The notes: generated by a model from the letters alone, not told the origin. Counted from the stretch's first letter, positions 1 to 9,217 are shown. The stretch is 12,512 nucleotides of DNA from Hyphomicrobiales bacterium (GCA_017849395.1 JAFIHO010000111.1:1-12512); one strand, 5' to 3'. Numbers and translations: made by a program.

Positions 1-1
1 C

Positions 2-82
2 GGCTGCGCCCAGGCAGCGGCGCGCGTGCGCCGCAATGCGGGCAGGCGCGGTCCCGGGGGTGGCGGCGGCGGTCCGCATTGA
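2..82 (+). CDS. Possible C-terminal tail of an upstream gene, perhaps the RND periplasmic adaptor (partial)
   Basis: Frame 2 is open from the left edge to a TGA at 80-82. It would encode 26 residues ending in an Arg-rich stretch and a Gly run (GGGGGGPH). Basic, Gly-rich tails are common on MdtA/MuxA-type adaptors, and such an adaptor gene normally lies directly upstream of mdtB, so this is the best guess. The stop falls 25 bp before the mdtB start. The tail itself has no domain that proves identity, and frame 1 is also open, to a TAA at 100-102. Treat both the frame and the function as tentative. Confidence 0.35.
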   Translation, partial: GCAQAAARVRRNAGRRGPGGGGGGPH

Positions 83-107
83 GCGCCGCGCCGGAGATTT
101 AAGCGCG

Positions 108-3100
108 ATGAACCCCAGCGCACCCTTCATCCAGCGACCGGTAGCGACTTCGCTGCTGATGATCGCCATCCTGCTGGTCGGCCTGGCGGGCTATAAATTC
201 CTGCCTCTGTCGGCGCTGCCGCAGGTGGATTATCCCACCATACAGGTGCAGACCTTCCTGCCCGGCGCCAGCCCGGACGTAATGACCACCTCGGTCACCG
301 CGCCGCTGGAGCGGCAGTTCGGCCAGATGCCGGGCCTGAAGGAGATGTCGTCCATCTCCTCGGCGGGCTCGTCGGTCATCACGCTGCAGTTCGATCTCAA
401 TCTGTCGCTCGACATCGCCGAACAGGAAGTGCAGGCGGCGATCAATGCGGGTGGCAGCTTCCTGCCCCAGACCCTTCCCGCACCGCCGGTCTATGCCAAG
501 GTCAATCCTGCCGACGCGCCGGTCATCACCATTGCGGTGAAATCCACCAGCCTGCCCATGACCATGGTGCAGGAACTGGCCGATACCCGCATCGCCCAGA
601 AGATTTCGCAACTGTCCGGCGTCGGCCTTGTAACCCTGTCGGGCGGCCAGAAGCCCGCCGTGCGCATCCAGGCCAATCTGCAGAAGCTGGCGGCTCTGGG
701 GCAGAATATCGACGATCTTCGCACCACCATCGCCAACAACAATTCCAACGCCCCCAAGGGCAATTTCGATGGCGCCAGCCAGTCCTACACCATCAACGCC
801 AACGACCAGCTGTCCAGCGCCGACGAGTACAAGAAGATCATCATCGCTTACAAGAATGGCGCTCCGGTCTTCCTCACCGATGTCGCGCAGGTGATCCAGG
901 GCGCCGAGAACACCAAATTGTCGAGCTGGGCGAACCGCGACCCGGCCATTCTCATCAATGTGCAGCGCCAGCCCGGCGCCAATGTGATCGCGGTGGTGGA
1001 TTCCATCAAGGAATTGTTGCCGCAGATCAAGGCCGGTCTGCCCGCCTCGGTCGATGTCGTCACCCTGACGGACCGCACCAACACCATCCGCGCCTCGGTC
1101 GCGGATGTGCAGTTCGAGCTGATGCTGGCAGTCGTGCTGGTGGTGCTGGTGATTTACGTGTTCCTGCGCAACCTGCCCGCGACCTTCATTCCCAGCCTGT
1201 CGGTGCCGCTGTCCATCGTCGGCACCTTCGCGGCGATGTATCTGCTGGGCTTCTCGCTGAACAACCTCTCCCTGATGGCGTTGACCATCTCGGCGGGTTT
1301 CGTGGTCGATGACGCGATCGTGATGATCGAGAACATCATGCGTTATCTGGAAAAGGGCGAGACGCCCTACAACGCGGCGATGAAGGGCGCGGGCGAGATC
1401 GGTTTCACCATCGTGTCGCTGACCGTCTCACTAATCGCCGTTCTGATCCCGCTGCTGTTCATGCAGGAAGTGGTCGGCCGCCTGTTCCGCGAATTCGCCA
1501 TTACCCTTTCCATCACCATCCTAATCTCGGCGGTGGTGTCCCTGACCCTGGTGCCGATGCTGTGCGCCAAGCTGCTGCGGACCCATCGCGCGGAAGATGC
1601 GCATCAAAGCAGTTTCCAGCAGCGCACCGAGCGCATCTATGAGCGCATCGTCGCCGCCTATGATCGGCAACTGATCTGGGTGCTGCAGCACCAGAGGCTG
1701 ACCATGGTGGTGGCCGTGGGCACTCTGCTGCTCACCATCGTGATGTATGCCGCGATACCCAAGGGCTTCTTCCCCTTGCAGGACACCGGCTTCGTCCAGG
1801 CTATCACCGAGGCGGGACCGACCGTATCCTTCCAGGAAATGGCCAGCCGCCAGCGCGCCGTGGCCGACAAGCTCCTGCGCGATCCGGCGGTGGAAAGCGT
1901 CTCGTCCTTCATCGGCGTGGATGGCACCAACACAACCCTCAACAGCGGCCGCTTCCTCATCAATCTGAAGCCCAAGGGCGAGCGCGACAAGTTGCAGGTG
2001 GTCCTGGACCGGCTGGCGGAAGACGCCCATTCCGTGCCGGGCATCACTTTCTATCTGCAGCCTGTTCAGGACCTGACCATCGATTCCGTGGTCTCCAGGG
2101 CGCAGTACCAGTTCGTGCTACAGGCCGCGACCAATGCCGAGCTCAATGATTTCGTTCCCAAGCTTATGGCGCAACTGGGCAAGATTCCCGCGATCCGCAA
2201 TCCCTCGACCACCTATCTGGATAAGGGCCTGTCCGCCTATCTGAATGTGGACCGCGACACCGCCGCGCGGTTCGGCGTCACCGCAGCGACCATCGACAAT
2301 GCGCTGTATGACAGTTTCGGCCAGCGCATTATTTCCACCATCTTCACCCAGTCCACCCAGCGCCGCGTGATCTTGGAAGCCGATCCCCGGCTGCAGAATT
2401 CCATCGAGTCGCTCAGGGACATTTATCTACCCTCGGCCGGCGGCGGTCAGGTGCCGCTGCAGGCCATCGCGCGGATCGAACAGCGCACCGTACCGCTACA
2501 GATAGACCATCTGGGGCAGTTCCCCTCGGCAACCGTGTCCTTCGATGTCACGCCCGGCTATTCACTGGGCACCGCGGTCAAGGAAATCCAGCAGGCGGAA
2601 ATCGACGCGGGCAAGCCGTCCGGCATCACCACCCAGTTCCAGGGCGCGGCGCTGGCCTTCCAGTCGGCACTCAGCAACGAATTGTGGCTCATCCTGGCGG
2701 CCATCGTGACGGTCTATATCGTGCTGGGCGTGCTGTATGAGAGCTTCATCCACCCGGTGACGATCCTTTCCACCCTGCCGTCGGCGGGTGTCGGCGCGCT
2801 CCTGTTCCTCATCCTGTTCGGCCACGACCTCAACATCGTGTCGATCATCGGCATCATCCTGCTGATCGGCATCGTCAAGAAGAACGCGATCATGATGATC
2901 GACTTCGCGCTGGAGGCGGAACGCAACGAAGGCAAGTCGCCGGAGGAAGCCATTCATCAGGCGGCGCTGCTGCGCTTCCGCCCCATCCTGATGACCACCG
3001 TGGCGGCGCTGTTCGGCGCGCTGCCGCTGATGCTCGGCACCGGCATGGGTTCGGAGCTGCGTCACCCGTTGGGCATCTCCATCGTGGGCGGCCTTATCCT

Positions 3101-3230
3101 CAGCCAGGCGCTGACCCTGTTCACCACCCCCGTGATCTACATTTATTTTGACCGCTGGGGCGCGCGCTTCCGCGAAAGGCGCGCGCGCCGCCGCCGGGAG
3201 CGCGGTGATCCCGCGCCGGCCACGCCATGA
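108..3230 (+). CDS. mdtB: RND multidrug efflux permease, MdtB/MuxB type
   Basis: This inner-membrane, proton-driven RND (HAE1) transporter subunit exports drugs, bile-salt-like compounds or other amphiphiles from periplasm and membrane through an adaptor and an outer-membrane channel. It has 1040 residues from the ATG at 108, which is the length of E. coli MdtB as I recall it. The reading frame is open further upstream to an ATG at 36. I prefer 108 because it gives the canonical RND start ([14 protein letters not shown]) and has GGAG at 93-96. TM1 lies at about 10-30. The TM4 proton-relay pair is intact (D401, D402 in GFVVDDAIV), with K925 in TM10 (IVKKNAI) and R956 and T963 in TM11 (RFRPILMT). 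The periplasmic motif [19 protein letters not shown] is MdtB-like rather than MdtC-like. The C-terminus is very Arg-rich. The stop overlaps the mdtC start as ATGA, so the two subunits should be co-translated and assemble together. Confidence 0.95.
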   Translation: MNPSAPFIQRPVATSLLMIAILLVGLAGYKFLPLSALPQVDYPTIQVQTFLPGASPDVMTTSVTAPLERQFGQMPGLKEMSSISSAGSSVITLQFDLNLSLDIAEQEVQAAINAGGSFLPQTLPAPPVYAKVNPADAPVITIAVKSTSLPMTMVQELADTRIAQKISQLSGVGLVTLSGGQKPAVRIQANLQKLAALGQNIDDLRTTIANNNSNAPKGNFDGASQSYTINANDQLSSADEYKKIIIAYKNGAPVFLTDVAQVIQGAENTKLSSWANRDPAILINVQRQPGANVIAVVDSIKELLPQIKAGLPASVDVVTLTDRTNTIRASVADVQFELMLAVVLVVLVIYVFLRNLPATFIPSLSVPLSIVGTFAAMYLLGFSLNNLSLMALTISAGFVVDDAIVMIENIMRYLEKGETPYNAAMKGAGEIGFTIVSLTVSLIAVLIPLLFMQEVVGRLFREFAITLSITILISAVVSLTLVPMLCAKLLRTHRAEDAHQSSFQQRTERIYERIVAAYDRQLIWVLQHQRLTMVVAVGTLLLTIVMYAAIPKGFFPLQDTGFVQAITEAGPTVSFQEMASRQRAVADKLLRDPAVESVSSFIGVDGTNTTLNSGRFLINLKPKGERDKLQVVLDRLAEDAHSVPGITFYLQPVQDLTIDSVVSRAQYQFVLQAATNAELNDFVPKLMAQLGKIPAIRNPSTTYLDKGLSAYLNVDRDTAARFGVTAATIDNALYDSFGQRIISTIFTQSTQRRVILEADPRLQNSIESLRDIYLPSAGGGQVPLQAIARIEQRTVPLQIDHLGQFPSATVSFDVTPGYSLGTAVKEIQQAEIDAGKPSGITTQFQGAALAFQSALSNELWLILAAIVTVYIVLGVLYESFIHPVTILSTLPSAGVGALLFLILFGHDLNIVSIIGIILLIGIVKKNAIMMIDFALEAERNEGKSPEEAIHQAALLRFRPILMTTVAALFGALPLMLGTGMGSELRHPLGISIVGGLILSQALTLFTTPVIYIYFDRWGARFRERRARRRRERGDPAPATP
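3159..3216 (+). other. Two GC-rich hairpins just upstream of the mdtC start
   Basis: Inside the Arg-rich 3' end of mdtB, bases 3159-3167 can pair with 3181-3189 (nine GC pairs), with an inner TTC/GAA pairing and a small bulge. Bases 3200-3205 (GCGCGG) pair with 3211-3216 (CCGCGC) around a 5-base loop. The second hairpin ends 10 nt before the mdtC ATG, where there is no ribosome binding site. The pairing is seen directly. A role in tuning translational coupling is only a guess, because stems arise easily in such GC-rich Arg codon runs. Confidence 0.3.
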
Positions 3231-6200
3231 ACCTGGCCTCGGGATTCATCCGCCGTCCCGTCGCCACCACCTTGCTGGCCATCGGGCTGGGGCTGTCGGG
3301 CATCGGGGCCTATTTCCTGCTGCCCGTGTCGCAGATGCCGAATATCGACATCCCGACCATCGTGGTCACGGCCTCCATGGCGGGGGCAAGTCCGGAAACC
3401 ATGTCCAGCAGCGTCGCGACGCCGCTGGAACGGCACATGGCCTCGATCGCCTCCGTGACGGAGATGACCTCGCAGAGCAATGTAGGAACGACCAACATCG
3501 TGCTGCAATTCGATATCGAACGCGACATAGACGGCGCGGCGCGCGACGTGCAGGCCGCCATCAACGCCGCCCGCGCCGATCTTCCGGCCGCGCTGCGCTC
3601 CAACCCCACCTATCGCAAGATCAATCCCGCTGACCAGCCCATCGTGATCCTGGGCATCTCATCCAAAAGCCTGACACCCGGCCAGATCTACGACCAGGCG
3701 TCCAACATCGTGCAGCAGAAACTGTCCCAGATCAGCGGCGTGGGCGACGTCTCTCTCAGCGGCGCGTCGCTGCCCGCCGTGCGCATCGACCTCAATCCCC
3801 GCGCCCTGTTCAAATACGGCATCGGGCTGGAGGATGTGCGCGCCGCCGTTACCGCCGCCAACGCCAACAGCCCCAAGGGCAATATCGAGGCGGGGCCTCA
3901 GCGTTACCAGATTTACGCGAATGACGCCGCATCGATCGCGGCGGACTACAAGACGCTCATCGTCGCCTATCGCAACGGCGCTGCGGTGCGGCTGCAGGAC
4001 ATCGCCGAGGTGTATGACGGCCAGGAAAATATCCGCAATGTCGGCGTCGCCAATGGCCGCCCCGCGGTTCTGGTCAACATCACCAAACAGCCCGGCGCCA
4101 ATGTCATAGAGACGGTGGACGCCATCAAGGCCGAGCTGCCTGCCTTACGCGAAGCGCTGCCCGCCAGCATCGATGTGGAGGAGTTGCTGGACACCACCAT
4201 ATCCATCCGCAACGCGGTGCATGATGTGGAGTTCACCCTCATCATCTCCACCATTCTGGTGGTGCTTGTCGTGTTCCTGTTCCTGCGCAGTCTGCGCGCC
4301 ACCCTGGTCCCGGCGGTGGGCGTGCCGCTGGCGCTGCTGGGCACCTTCGGCATCATGTATCTGCTGGGTTTCAGCCTGGACAATTTCTCACTCATGGCGC
4401 TGATCGTCTCCACCGGCTTCGTGGTGGACAACACCATCGTCGTGCTGGAGAACGTCACCCGTCACCTGGAGGCGGGAAAGTCGCGCCTTGACGCTGCGCT
4501 GCTGGGCGCGCGGGAAGTGACCTTCACCGTCATCAGCATGAGCGTGTCGCTGGTGGCCGTGTTCTTCCCCATGATGTTCTTGGGCGGCATCGTCGGGCGC
4601 ATCTTCCACGAATTCACCCTCACAATCACCGCCGCCATTTTCGTGTCGCTGATCGTATCGCTCACCGTGACCCCGATGATGTGCGCCTATCTCGATATCA
4701 AGCCGGATACGACGCGCAACCCGCTGACCGAAGCCTGCCGCCGCATCTTCGACCGCTCGCTGGAATTCTACCGCGTCACCCTAGGCTGGGCGCTGGTGAA
4801 CCCGCTCACCATCATGTTCATCCTGCTGATCACCATCATTTTGAACTTCTACCTGATGGGGATCGTGCCCAAGGGCTTCTTCCCGACACAGGACCTCGGC
4901 ATCATCAACGGCAATCTGCGCGGCGACCAGAGCATTTCCTTCCAGTCGCTGCAGGGCAAGTTCAACCGCTTCGTGGAGGCGGTACGATCTGACCCCGCGG
5001 TCGCTACGGTCGGCGGCTCGGTCGGCGGCAGCAATTTCCGCTCCTCCAACGGCGGCAGCCTCTTCATCACCCTGAAGCCCCCGCGCGAGCGCGGCCTGAC
5101 CAGCGATGAAGTGATCGAACGGCTCAGGCCCAAGCTGGACAAGATTGCCGGCGCGCGCCTCTTCCTCAATTCCGCGGGCCGCATCGGCGGCGGCGGCCGC
5201 CAGGGCAACGGCAATTATCAATATACGATCCTGGGCGATAGCCTGGAGGAATTGAACAAATGGGTGCCGAAGATCACCGCGGCGCTGCAGGACGTGCCCG
5301 AGCTGACGGACGTGAATTCCGACCAGCAGGACAAGGGTCTGGAGATTCAGCTTCAGATCGACCGCCAGACAGCATCGCGGCTTGGCCTAACCGCCAGCCA
5401 GATCGACAACACCCTGTATGACGCTTTCGGCCAGCGTCAGGTCTCGACCATCTACAAGGACAAGAACCAGTATCATGTAGTGATGGGCGTCGCGCCAGCC
5501 TTCTGGCAGAATCCCGAAACCCTGCGCGATATCTTCATCTCCACCTCGGGCGGCGCGATCAGCGGGACCCAGGCCAGCGCCGCGGCTGGCGGAACGACGG
5601 TGATCGCACCGGCCGCAAGTGCCGCGACAACCTCCCCCGCGACCAGCGACGCCGCGGCAGCCGCCGCCGACGCGGTGCGCAACCAGCAACTCAATGCCCT
5701 CACCAATTCCGCGCGCGGCGGCGCATCGACCGGCGCATCGGTTTCGACCCGGGTCTCGACCATGGTGCCGCTGTCCGCCTTCGCAACCTATGGGCCGGGC
5801 ACCACGCCGCTATCCGTCAATCACCAGGGGCCCTTCGTCGCTACGACCTTCTCCTTCGGCCTGGCGCCCGGCGTGGCGATGGGCACCGGCATCGCCGCCA
5901 TCCAGCGCGCCATGGCGCGGCTCAATGTGCCCCTCACCATCCATGGCGAGGAGGCGGGCAGTTTCCGGCTGTTCGCGCGCGCCTTCCAGAATCTGCCGCT
6001 GCTGATCCTGGCCTCGATCATCACCATCTATATCGTGCTGGGCATTCTGTATGAGAGTCTGGTGCATCCCCTGACCATTCTCTCGACCCTGCCTTCGGCC
6101 GGGGTCGGCGCGGTTCTGGGCCTGCTGATCTTCAAGACCGAGTTCGACATGATCGCCTTTATCGGCATCATCCTGCTGATCGGCATCGTCAAGAAGAATG

Positions 6201-6580
6201 CGATCATCCTGATCGACTTCGCCATCGACCTGCAGCGGCGCGAGAACCTGCCGCCGCGCGAAGCGATTCACCGCGCCGCGCTGCTGCGCTTCCGTCCCAT
6301 CATGATGACGACGATGGGCGCGATTCTAGGCGCGCTGCCGCTAGCGATCGGACTGGGCGAAGGTTCGGAACTGCGCCGTCCCCTGGGCATCTCCATCGTG
6401 GGCGGGCTGATGCTGAGCCAGGCCCTCACGCTTTACACGACGCCGGTGGTCTATCTGTATCTGGAACGCTTCGGCCGCTGGTGTGGCAGCTTCTGGAACC
6501 GCTGGTATCACGGCCTTATGGGCGATGCGCCCGAAGGCCACCAGCCGCCGCCCGCCCCCTCACCGGCGCCAGCCGAGTAA
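3227..6580 (+). CDS. mdtC: RND multidrug efflux permease, MdtC/MuxC type, with altered proton relay and an insertion
   Basis: This is the second RND permease subunit, 1117 residues against about 1025 for E. coli MdtC. It starts at the ATG overlapping the mdtB stop. No Shine-Dalgarno sits at normal distance (a GGGAG at 3196-3200 is 26 nt away), so translation is probably coupled. The periplasmic sequence [14 protein letters not shown] is the MdtC-type counterpart of the MdtB loop and supports a heteromeric B/C pump. In TM4 the expected Asp-Asp pair reads D401-N402 (GFVVDNTIV; codons GAC AAC at 4427-4432). The other relay residues are kept: K990 (IVKKNAI), R1021 and T1028 (RFRPIMMT). A low-complexity Ala/Ser/Thr/Gly segment at about residues 777-845 separates the strand ending STSGG from [10 protein letters not shown]; it is absent from the MdtB-like partner. 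The tail is Pro-rich. Assignment to the MdtC class is firm; the substrate is unknown. Confidence 0.94.
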   Translation: MNLASGFIRRPVATTLLAIGLGLSGIGAYFLLPVSQMPNIDIPTIVVTASMAGASPETMSSSVATPLERHMASIASVTEMTSQSNVGTTNIVLQFDIERDIDGAARDVQAAINAARADLPAALRSNPTYRKINPADQPIVILGISSKSLTPGQIYDQASNIVQQKLSQISGVGDVSLSGASLPAVRIDLNPRALFKYGIGLEDVRAAVTAANANSPKGNIEAGPQRYQIYANDAASIAADYKTLIVAYRNGAAVRLQDIAEVYDGQENIRNVGVANGRPAVLVNITKQPGANVIETVDAIKAELPALREALPASIDVEELLDTTISIRNAVHDVEFTLIISTILVVLVVFLFLRSLRATLVPAVGVPLALLGTFGIMYLLGFSLDNFSLMALIVSTGFVVDNTIVVLENVTRHLEAGKSRLDAALLGAREVTFTVISMSVSLVAVFFPMMFLGGIVGRIFHEFTLTITAAIFVSLIVSLTVTPMMCAYLDIKPDTTRNPLTEACRRIFDRSLEFYRVTLGWALVNPLTIMFILLITIILNFYLMGIVPKGFFPTQDLGIINGNLRGDQSISFQSLQGKFNRFVEAVRSDPAVATVGGSVGGSNFRSSNGGSLFITLKPPRERGLTSDEVIERLRPKLDKIAGARLFLNSAGRIGGGGRQGNGNYQYTILGDSLEELNKWVPKITAALQDVPELTDVNSDQQDKGLEIQLQIDRQTASRLGLTASQIDNTLYDAFGQRQVSTIYKDKNQYHVVMGVAPAFWQNPETLRDIFISTSGGAISGTQASAAAGGTTVIAPAASAATTSPATSDAAAAAADAVRNQQLNALTNSARGGASTGASVSTRVSTMVPLSAFATYGPGTTPLSVNHQGPFVATTFSFGLAPGVAMGTGIAAIQRAMARLNVPLTIHGEEAGSFRLFARAFQNLPLLILASIITIYIVLGILYESLVHPLTILSTLPSAGVGAVLGLLIFKTEFDMIAFIGIILLIGIVKKNAIILIDFAIDLQRRENLPPREAIHRAALLRFRPIMMTTMGAILGALPLAIGLGEGSELRRPLGISIVGGLMLSQALTLYTTPVVYLYLERFGRWCGSFWNRWYHGLMGDAPEGHQPPPAPSPAPAE
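5555..5761 (+). other. Low-complexity Ala/Ser/Thr/Gly insertion in MdtC-like permease
   Basis: This stretch encodes about residues 777-845 of the MdtC-like subunit. It includes [20 protein letters not shown], then an Ala run with Asp residues, then [15 protein letters not shown]. The MdtB-like partner joins the same flanking strands directly (SAGGGQVPL). By comparison with AcrB, the position is in the second large periplasmic loop, near the border of the docking and porter regions. The reading frame is intact and base composition matches the rest of the gene, so this is a protein-level insertion rather than an inserted element. Confidence 0.75.
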
Positions 6581-6597
6581 GGTTGGAAACAGAAGGC

Positions 6598-7332
6598 TCA
6601 GAAGTTCGGCAGGTCTTCGAATTCCCCCGCCCTGCCCTCATTGATCTGGGCATTGCGATATTGGCGATAAAGGCTGCGGGTGGTCGCATAGAAATCGATC
6701 GAGGACCGCTCGATCGTATCCAGCCTTTCGATGTTTGCTGAGCGGGTATCCAGAAGGTCCAGCCCGCCCTTGGCGATCTGATAGCCGTTAATGAAGCCGC
6801 CCGGTCCGATATAATTCAGCGGATCCATGAAGGCATCGACCACCGTGCCGCCAATGTCACGCGGCGGTTTGGGCCCGATAAAGGGCAGCACCAGATAGCT
6901 GCCTTCCGCCGCACCGGCCTTGCCCAGGGTGATGCCGAAATCGTTGGTATGCGCCGGCATACCGGCCTTGGCTGCGACATCGACCAGTCCCGCCATGCCG
7001 ACCGTGGAATTGAGCATGAAACGGCCGAGCGTATTGGCGGCCTTGTCCCCGTCCAGCTGGAACACGTCGTTGGCGAACAGAACCGGCGCGTTCAGGTTGG
7101 CGACAGCGTTGTGAATGCCGTCCCGCGCCACTTCGGGCACGGCGCTGCGATAGAATTTCGCCGCCGGAAGCAGCACGGCCTTGTCGAGCTTGATGTCGAA
7201 ATCGAACACGTCCCGGTTGGTCGCTTCATAGGGATCATTCTGCGCCAAGGCCTCAGGGTCCTTGGAGGTGGAGCAGGCGGAGACCATGAGGGAAGCCGAC
7301 AGGGCGGCCAAGGCGGCGTATCGTTTCAGCAT
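6598..7332 (-). CDS. mlaA: MlaA/VacJ family outer-membrane phospholipid transport lipoprotein
   Basis: MlaA forms the outer-membrane part of the Mla pathway, which removes misplaced phospholipids from the outer leaflet and returns them towards the inner membrane. The 244-residue product has a lipoprotein signal peptide with lipobox VSAC (C20); Ser at +2 favours outer-membrane sorting. The family signature follows: NDPYEATNRDVFDFD at about 32-46, then FGITLGKAGAAEGSYLVLP and GPKPPRD in the middle, then DAFMDPLNYI. The length matches E. coli MlaA (about 250). No mlaFEDBC or mlaC gene is in the window, so it is an orphan here. It converges on the mdtBC operon with 17 bp between stops. No clear Shine-Dalgarno precedes the ATG, but no better start exists and the signal peptide begins properly there. 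Confidence 0.93.
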   Translation of the reverse strand: MLKRYAALAALSASLMVSACSTSKDPEALAQNDPYEATNRDVFDFDIKLDKAVLLPAAKFYRSAVPEVARDGIHNAVANLNAPVLFANDVFQLDGDKAANTLGRFMLNSTVGMAGLVDVAAKAGMPAHTNDFGITLGKAGAAEGSYLVLPFIGPKPPRDIGGTVVDAFMDPLNYIGPGGFINGYQIAKGGLDLLDTRSANIERLDTIERSSIDFYATTRSLYRQYRNAQINEGRAGEFEDLPNF

Positions 7333-7484
7333 GATTAAGCCAAGCTATTGGATTTTAAGTGAAAAAAAGGTTACCGGCGATTCTGGTATAACGTCCAATA
7401 TCGGAATTGGTGCCCGTGGAGACAAGAGGGGCCTTTCCAGATGCCGAATATGCGACGGATTGTCTTTCGGGCTGTGACAGGGCG
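7333..7484. other. Intergenic spacer upstream of mlaA
   Basis: These 152 bp separate the molybdoenzyme stop from the mlaA start, with both genes on the minus strand. The part next to mlaA is AT-richer than its surroundings (an A7 run at about 7372) and should hold the mlaA promoter, but I see no convincing -35/-10 pair. A short inverted repeat CCAAT-6-ATTGG occurs at 7395-7410. No convincing intrinsic terminator or small gene is visible. Confidence 0.4.
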
Positions 7485-8258
7485 TCAGATGCCACCATAC
7501 CAAGTGTAGCCCAAATCCTCCCAGTACCCACCTTTCCCACCGGCGATACGGGAGAAATCCTCCACCAGATCAATGCGCTGGACGTATTTCGGCTGCTTGT
7601 AGCCAAGCTGGCGCTCCGCACGCAACCGTACCGGCGCGCCATGCGCCACCGGCAATGCTTCGCCGTTCATTTCATAAGCCAGGATCGTCTGGGGATGAAC
7701 CGCCTCGGCCAGATCCAGGCTCTCATAATAATAATGATCAGGGTCTCCTTCGACTGTCATCGGATCGGCACAATAAAAAACAGCATAGCGGGCGTTGGGC
7801 TTTGGCTTCGCCGCCGCCAGCACCAGCGCCAGGGGCGTCCCTTTCCATTCGCCGATGCAGCTCCAGCCCTCGACACAGTCATGCCGCGTGATCTGGGTGC
7901 GCGATGGCAGCGCCTTCAGCTCGCTCATCGACAAGGACAAGGGCTTCTCCACCAGCCCCGTTACCGCGATCCGCCAGTCCACGAACCCGGTGGCGACATG
8001 GGCGGCATATTCCTGGGTGCCCGGATCGCGCGTACCATTGGCGCGGAATACCGGCGCGATGTCGGATTTGGCATATTCCGGCGCCAATGTATGCTGACCG
8101 GCGAACAGATGCTGGGCGCGCCGGGTCAGATTCTCGACCTCTCCCAATATGCCGGTGACCCATTTTTTCTGGGACAGGTCGTAACAGCCGCCCAGCATCA
8201 GCGCGCCCGCTCCCGCCAGCGCGCGGCCAACAAAGGTACGGCGGCTCTGGTCAGCCAC
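7485..8258 (-). CDS. Tat-exported molybdopterin-dependent oxidoreductase (sulfite oxidase/YedY-like fold), probable lipoprotein
   Basis: This is a periplasmic enzyme of the SUOX-fold molybdopterin family, probably oxidising or reducing a small S- or N-containing substrate and exchanging electrons with the adjacent cytochrome b. It has 257 residues from a GTG start at 8258. I prefer this to the in-frame ATG at 8282 because AAGGA lies 8 nt upstream (8267-8271) and the protein then begins directly with a Tat signal (SRRTFVGRALAGAGAL). The signal ends in LMLGGC, so C25 may be lipidated. The likely Mo-ligand Cys is C128 in HDCVEGWS, the family's hallmark. The C-terminal VRLRAERQLGYKQPKYVQRI is the usual cofactor and substrate-pocket segment. 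The start overlaps the cytochrome stop as GTGGCTGA, which indicates co-translation. It differs from MsrPQ, where the partner is a ferric-reductase-type protein. The substrate cannot be read from the sequence. Confidence 0.9.
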   Translation of the reverse strand: MADQSRRTFVGRALAGAGALMLGGCYDLSQKKWVTGILGEVENLTRRAQHLFAGQHTLAPEYAKSDIAPVFRANGTRDPGTQEYAAHVATGFVDWRIAVTGLVEKPLSLSMSELKALPSRTQITRHDCVEGWSCIGEWKGTPLALVLAAAKPKPNARYAVFYCADPMTVEGDPDHYYYESLDLAEAVHPQTILAYEMNGEALPVAHGAPVRLRAERQLGYKQPKYVQRIDLVEDFSRIAGGKGGYWEDLGYTWYGGI

Positions 8259-9147
8259 GACTGTCTTCCTTCTCGATCGCATACCAGCCCGTGATCATGG
8301 AGCGCAGATTATTCCAGGCGCCCGACAGAACCACCATCGCGATATGGATGATGAAAAAGCCCAGGAACGAAAAAGCACAGAGAAAATGGATCGTGCGCGC
8401 GGTCTGACGTCCGCCGAATAGCCAGAGTAACTGGGGAAAGGCCGCATCCATGGTGGGCGACATGGTCAGGCCGGTCAGAACGATCAGCGGCCCTAGCACG
8501 AAAATGACGATACTGTAGGCCAGCTTTTGCAAGCCATTATAGCGCCGTGCCGCTTCGCCATGAGGAAAGCGCAGCTTTACATGCTGCACGATCTCGTGCG
8601 GCAGATGCCGTATGTTCGTCCTGTCCGGCAGCAAGTCGCGCCGGAAATGGCCTTTCCACACGCCCCATGCGAAGAACAGGGCGGCATTGGCCACCAGCAA
8701 CCAGGCAAAGGCGAAATGCCATTGCCGCGCCATCGCCAGCCATTGCGGGCCGGGCAGGGTGGCCCAATGGGGAAAGCCGCGCGCCATCCATTGTCCGTCT
8801 TCCCGCGACGCGCCCAGCCATCCGGTCGTGTCGAACGGCTTCAGCGCGATCCAGGTGGTGCCGGTCAGGCTGCCATCATTGTTCTGCTGCGCCGTCATCG
8901 AAAGGATGGGCCGCTCGAAATCCGACCCATTGCCGATGTAAAGCGCGGGATGGGCGTTGAAGATTCCCAGCCCGCTCATCAGCAGAATGACTAGACAAAG
9001 CGCATTCACCCAATGCGCGGCACGCACCCACATGCTGTGCCGATAGACAAGTGTATGGGGCCCCTGCGGCACGCCAAGCGCCGTCCGCACGGCGGACTTC
9101 GCCGGTGATTGCGGCATGGCTGGCATTCTCTGCGCCTGGTCGGTCAT
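8251..9147 (-). CDS. Cytochrome b561-type di-haem membrane protein, electron-transfer partner of the molybdoenzyme
   Basis: This integral cytochrome b has 298 residues and resembles the Ni/Fe-hydrogenase and thiosulfate-reductase b-subunit family. It should pass electrons between the quinone pool and the periplasmic molybdoenzyme encoded next. Four hydrophobic segments carry candidate haem-ligand His residues: H45 (WVRAAHWVN), the WHFAFAWLLVANAALFFAWG segment, and two in TIHFLCAFSFLGFFIIHIAM near the C-terminus. The region between the first two membrane segments (GIFNAHPALYIGNGSDFERP onwards) is a long periplasmic loop. The frame is open upstream to 9288, but the ATG at 9147 has AGGGG 5 nt upstream (9153-9157), and the extra N-terminal part would overlap the small ORF at 9218-9439. 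Its stop overlaps the following GTG start, so cytochrome and enzyme are made together. Confidence 0.9.
   Translation of the reverse strand: MTDQAQRMPAMPQSPAKSAVRTALGVPQGPHTLVYRHSMWVRAAHWVNALCLVILLMSGLGIFNAHPALYIGNGSDFERPILSMTAQQNNDGSLTGTTWIALKPFDTTGWLGASREDGQWMARGFPHWATLPGPQWLAMARQWHFAFAWLLVANAALFFAWGVWKGHFRRDLLPDRTNIRHLPHEIVQHVKLRFPHGEAARRYNGLQKLAYSIVIFVLGPLIVLTGLTMSPTMDAAFPQLLWLFGGRQTARTIHFLCAFSFLGFFIIHIAMVVLSGAWNNLRSMITGWYAIEKEDSRG
8267..8271 (-). promoter_or_regulatory. Ribosome binding site deciding the GTG start of the molybdoenzyme
   Basis: On the minus strand AAGGA lies 8 nt before the GTG at 8258-8256, inside the 3' end of the cytochrome b gene. The alternative ATG at 8282 would place this motif within the coding region and would add eight basic, non-typical residues before the Tat motif. 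Confidence 0.65.
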
Positions 9148-9152
9148 CTCTG

Positions 9153-9157
9153 CCCCT
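9153..9157 (-). promoter_or_regulatory. Ribosome binding site deciding the cytochrome b start
   Basis: On the minus strand AGGGG stands 5 nt before the ATG at 9147. It supports the MTDQAQ start over the longer in-frame form beginning at 9288, whose N-terminal 47 residues look unlike a membrane-protein leader. Confidence 0.6.
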
Positions 9158-9217
9158 GTCACCGAACCATAACCTATTCGCCACGGTTTCGGGTTGGTTA
9201 CAGACGATGCCGCTGGC

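Noticed and set aside
36..107. N-terminal extension of the mdtB frame from the ATG at 36
   Set aside because: It adds 24 Ala/Arg-rich residues before the canonical RND start, lacks a ribosome site and overlaps the probable upstream gene. The ATG at 108 fits family length.
99..611. Minus-strand ORF of 170 residues within mdtB
   Set aside because: It mirrors the RND gene in another frame; composition is His/Arg/Gln-rich as expected for the complement of GC-rich coding sequence, with no family resemblance.
7395..7410. Inverted repeat CCAAT-6-ATTGG as an operator upstream of mlaA
   Set aside because: The arms are only 5 bp, it matches no operator I know, and such repeats are expected by chance.
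7407..8294. Plus-strand ORF of 295 residues antisense to the molybdoenzyme
   Set aside because: The minus-strand frame has a Tat signal and the HDCVEGWS motif. The plus-strand product shows no domain and is explained by the GC bias of the antisense frame.
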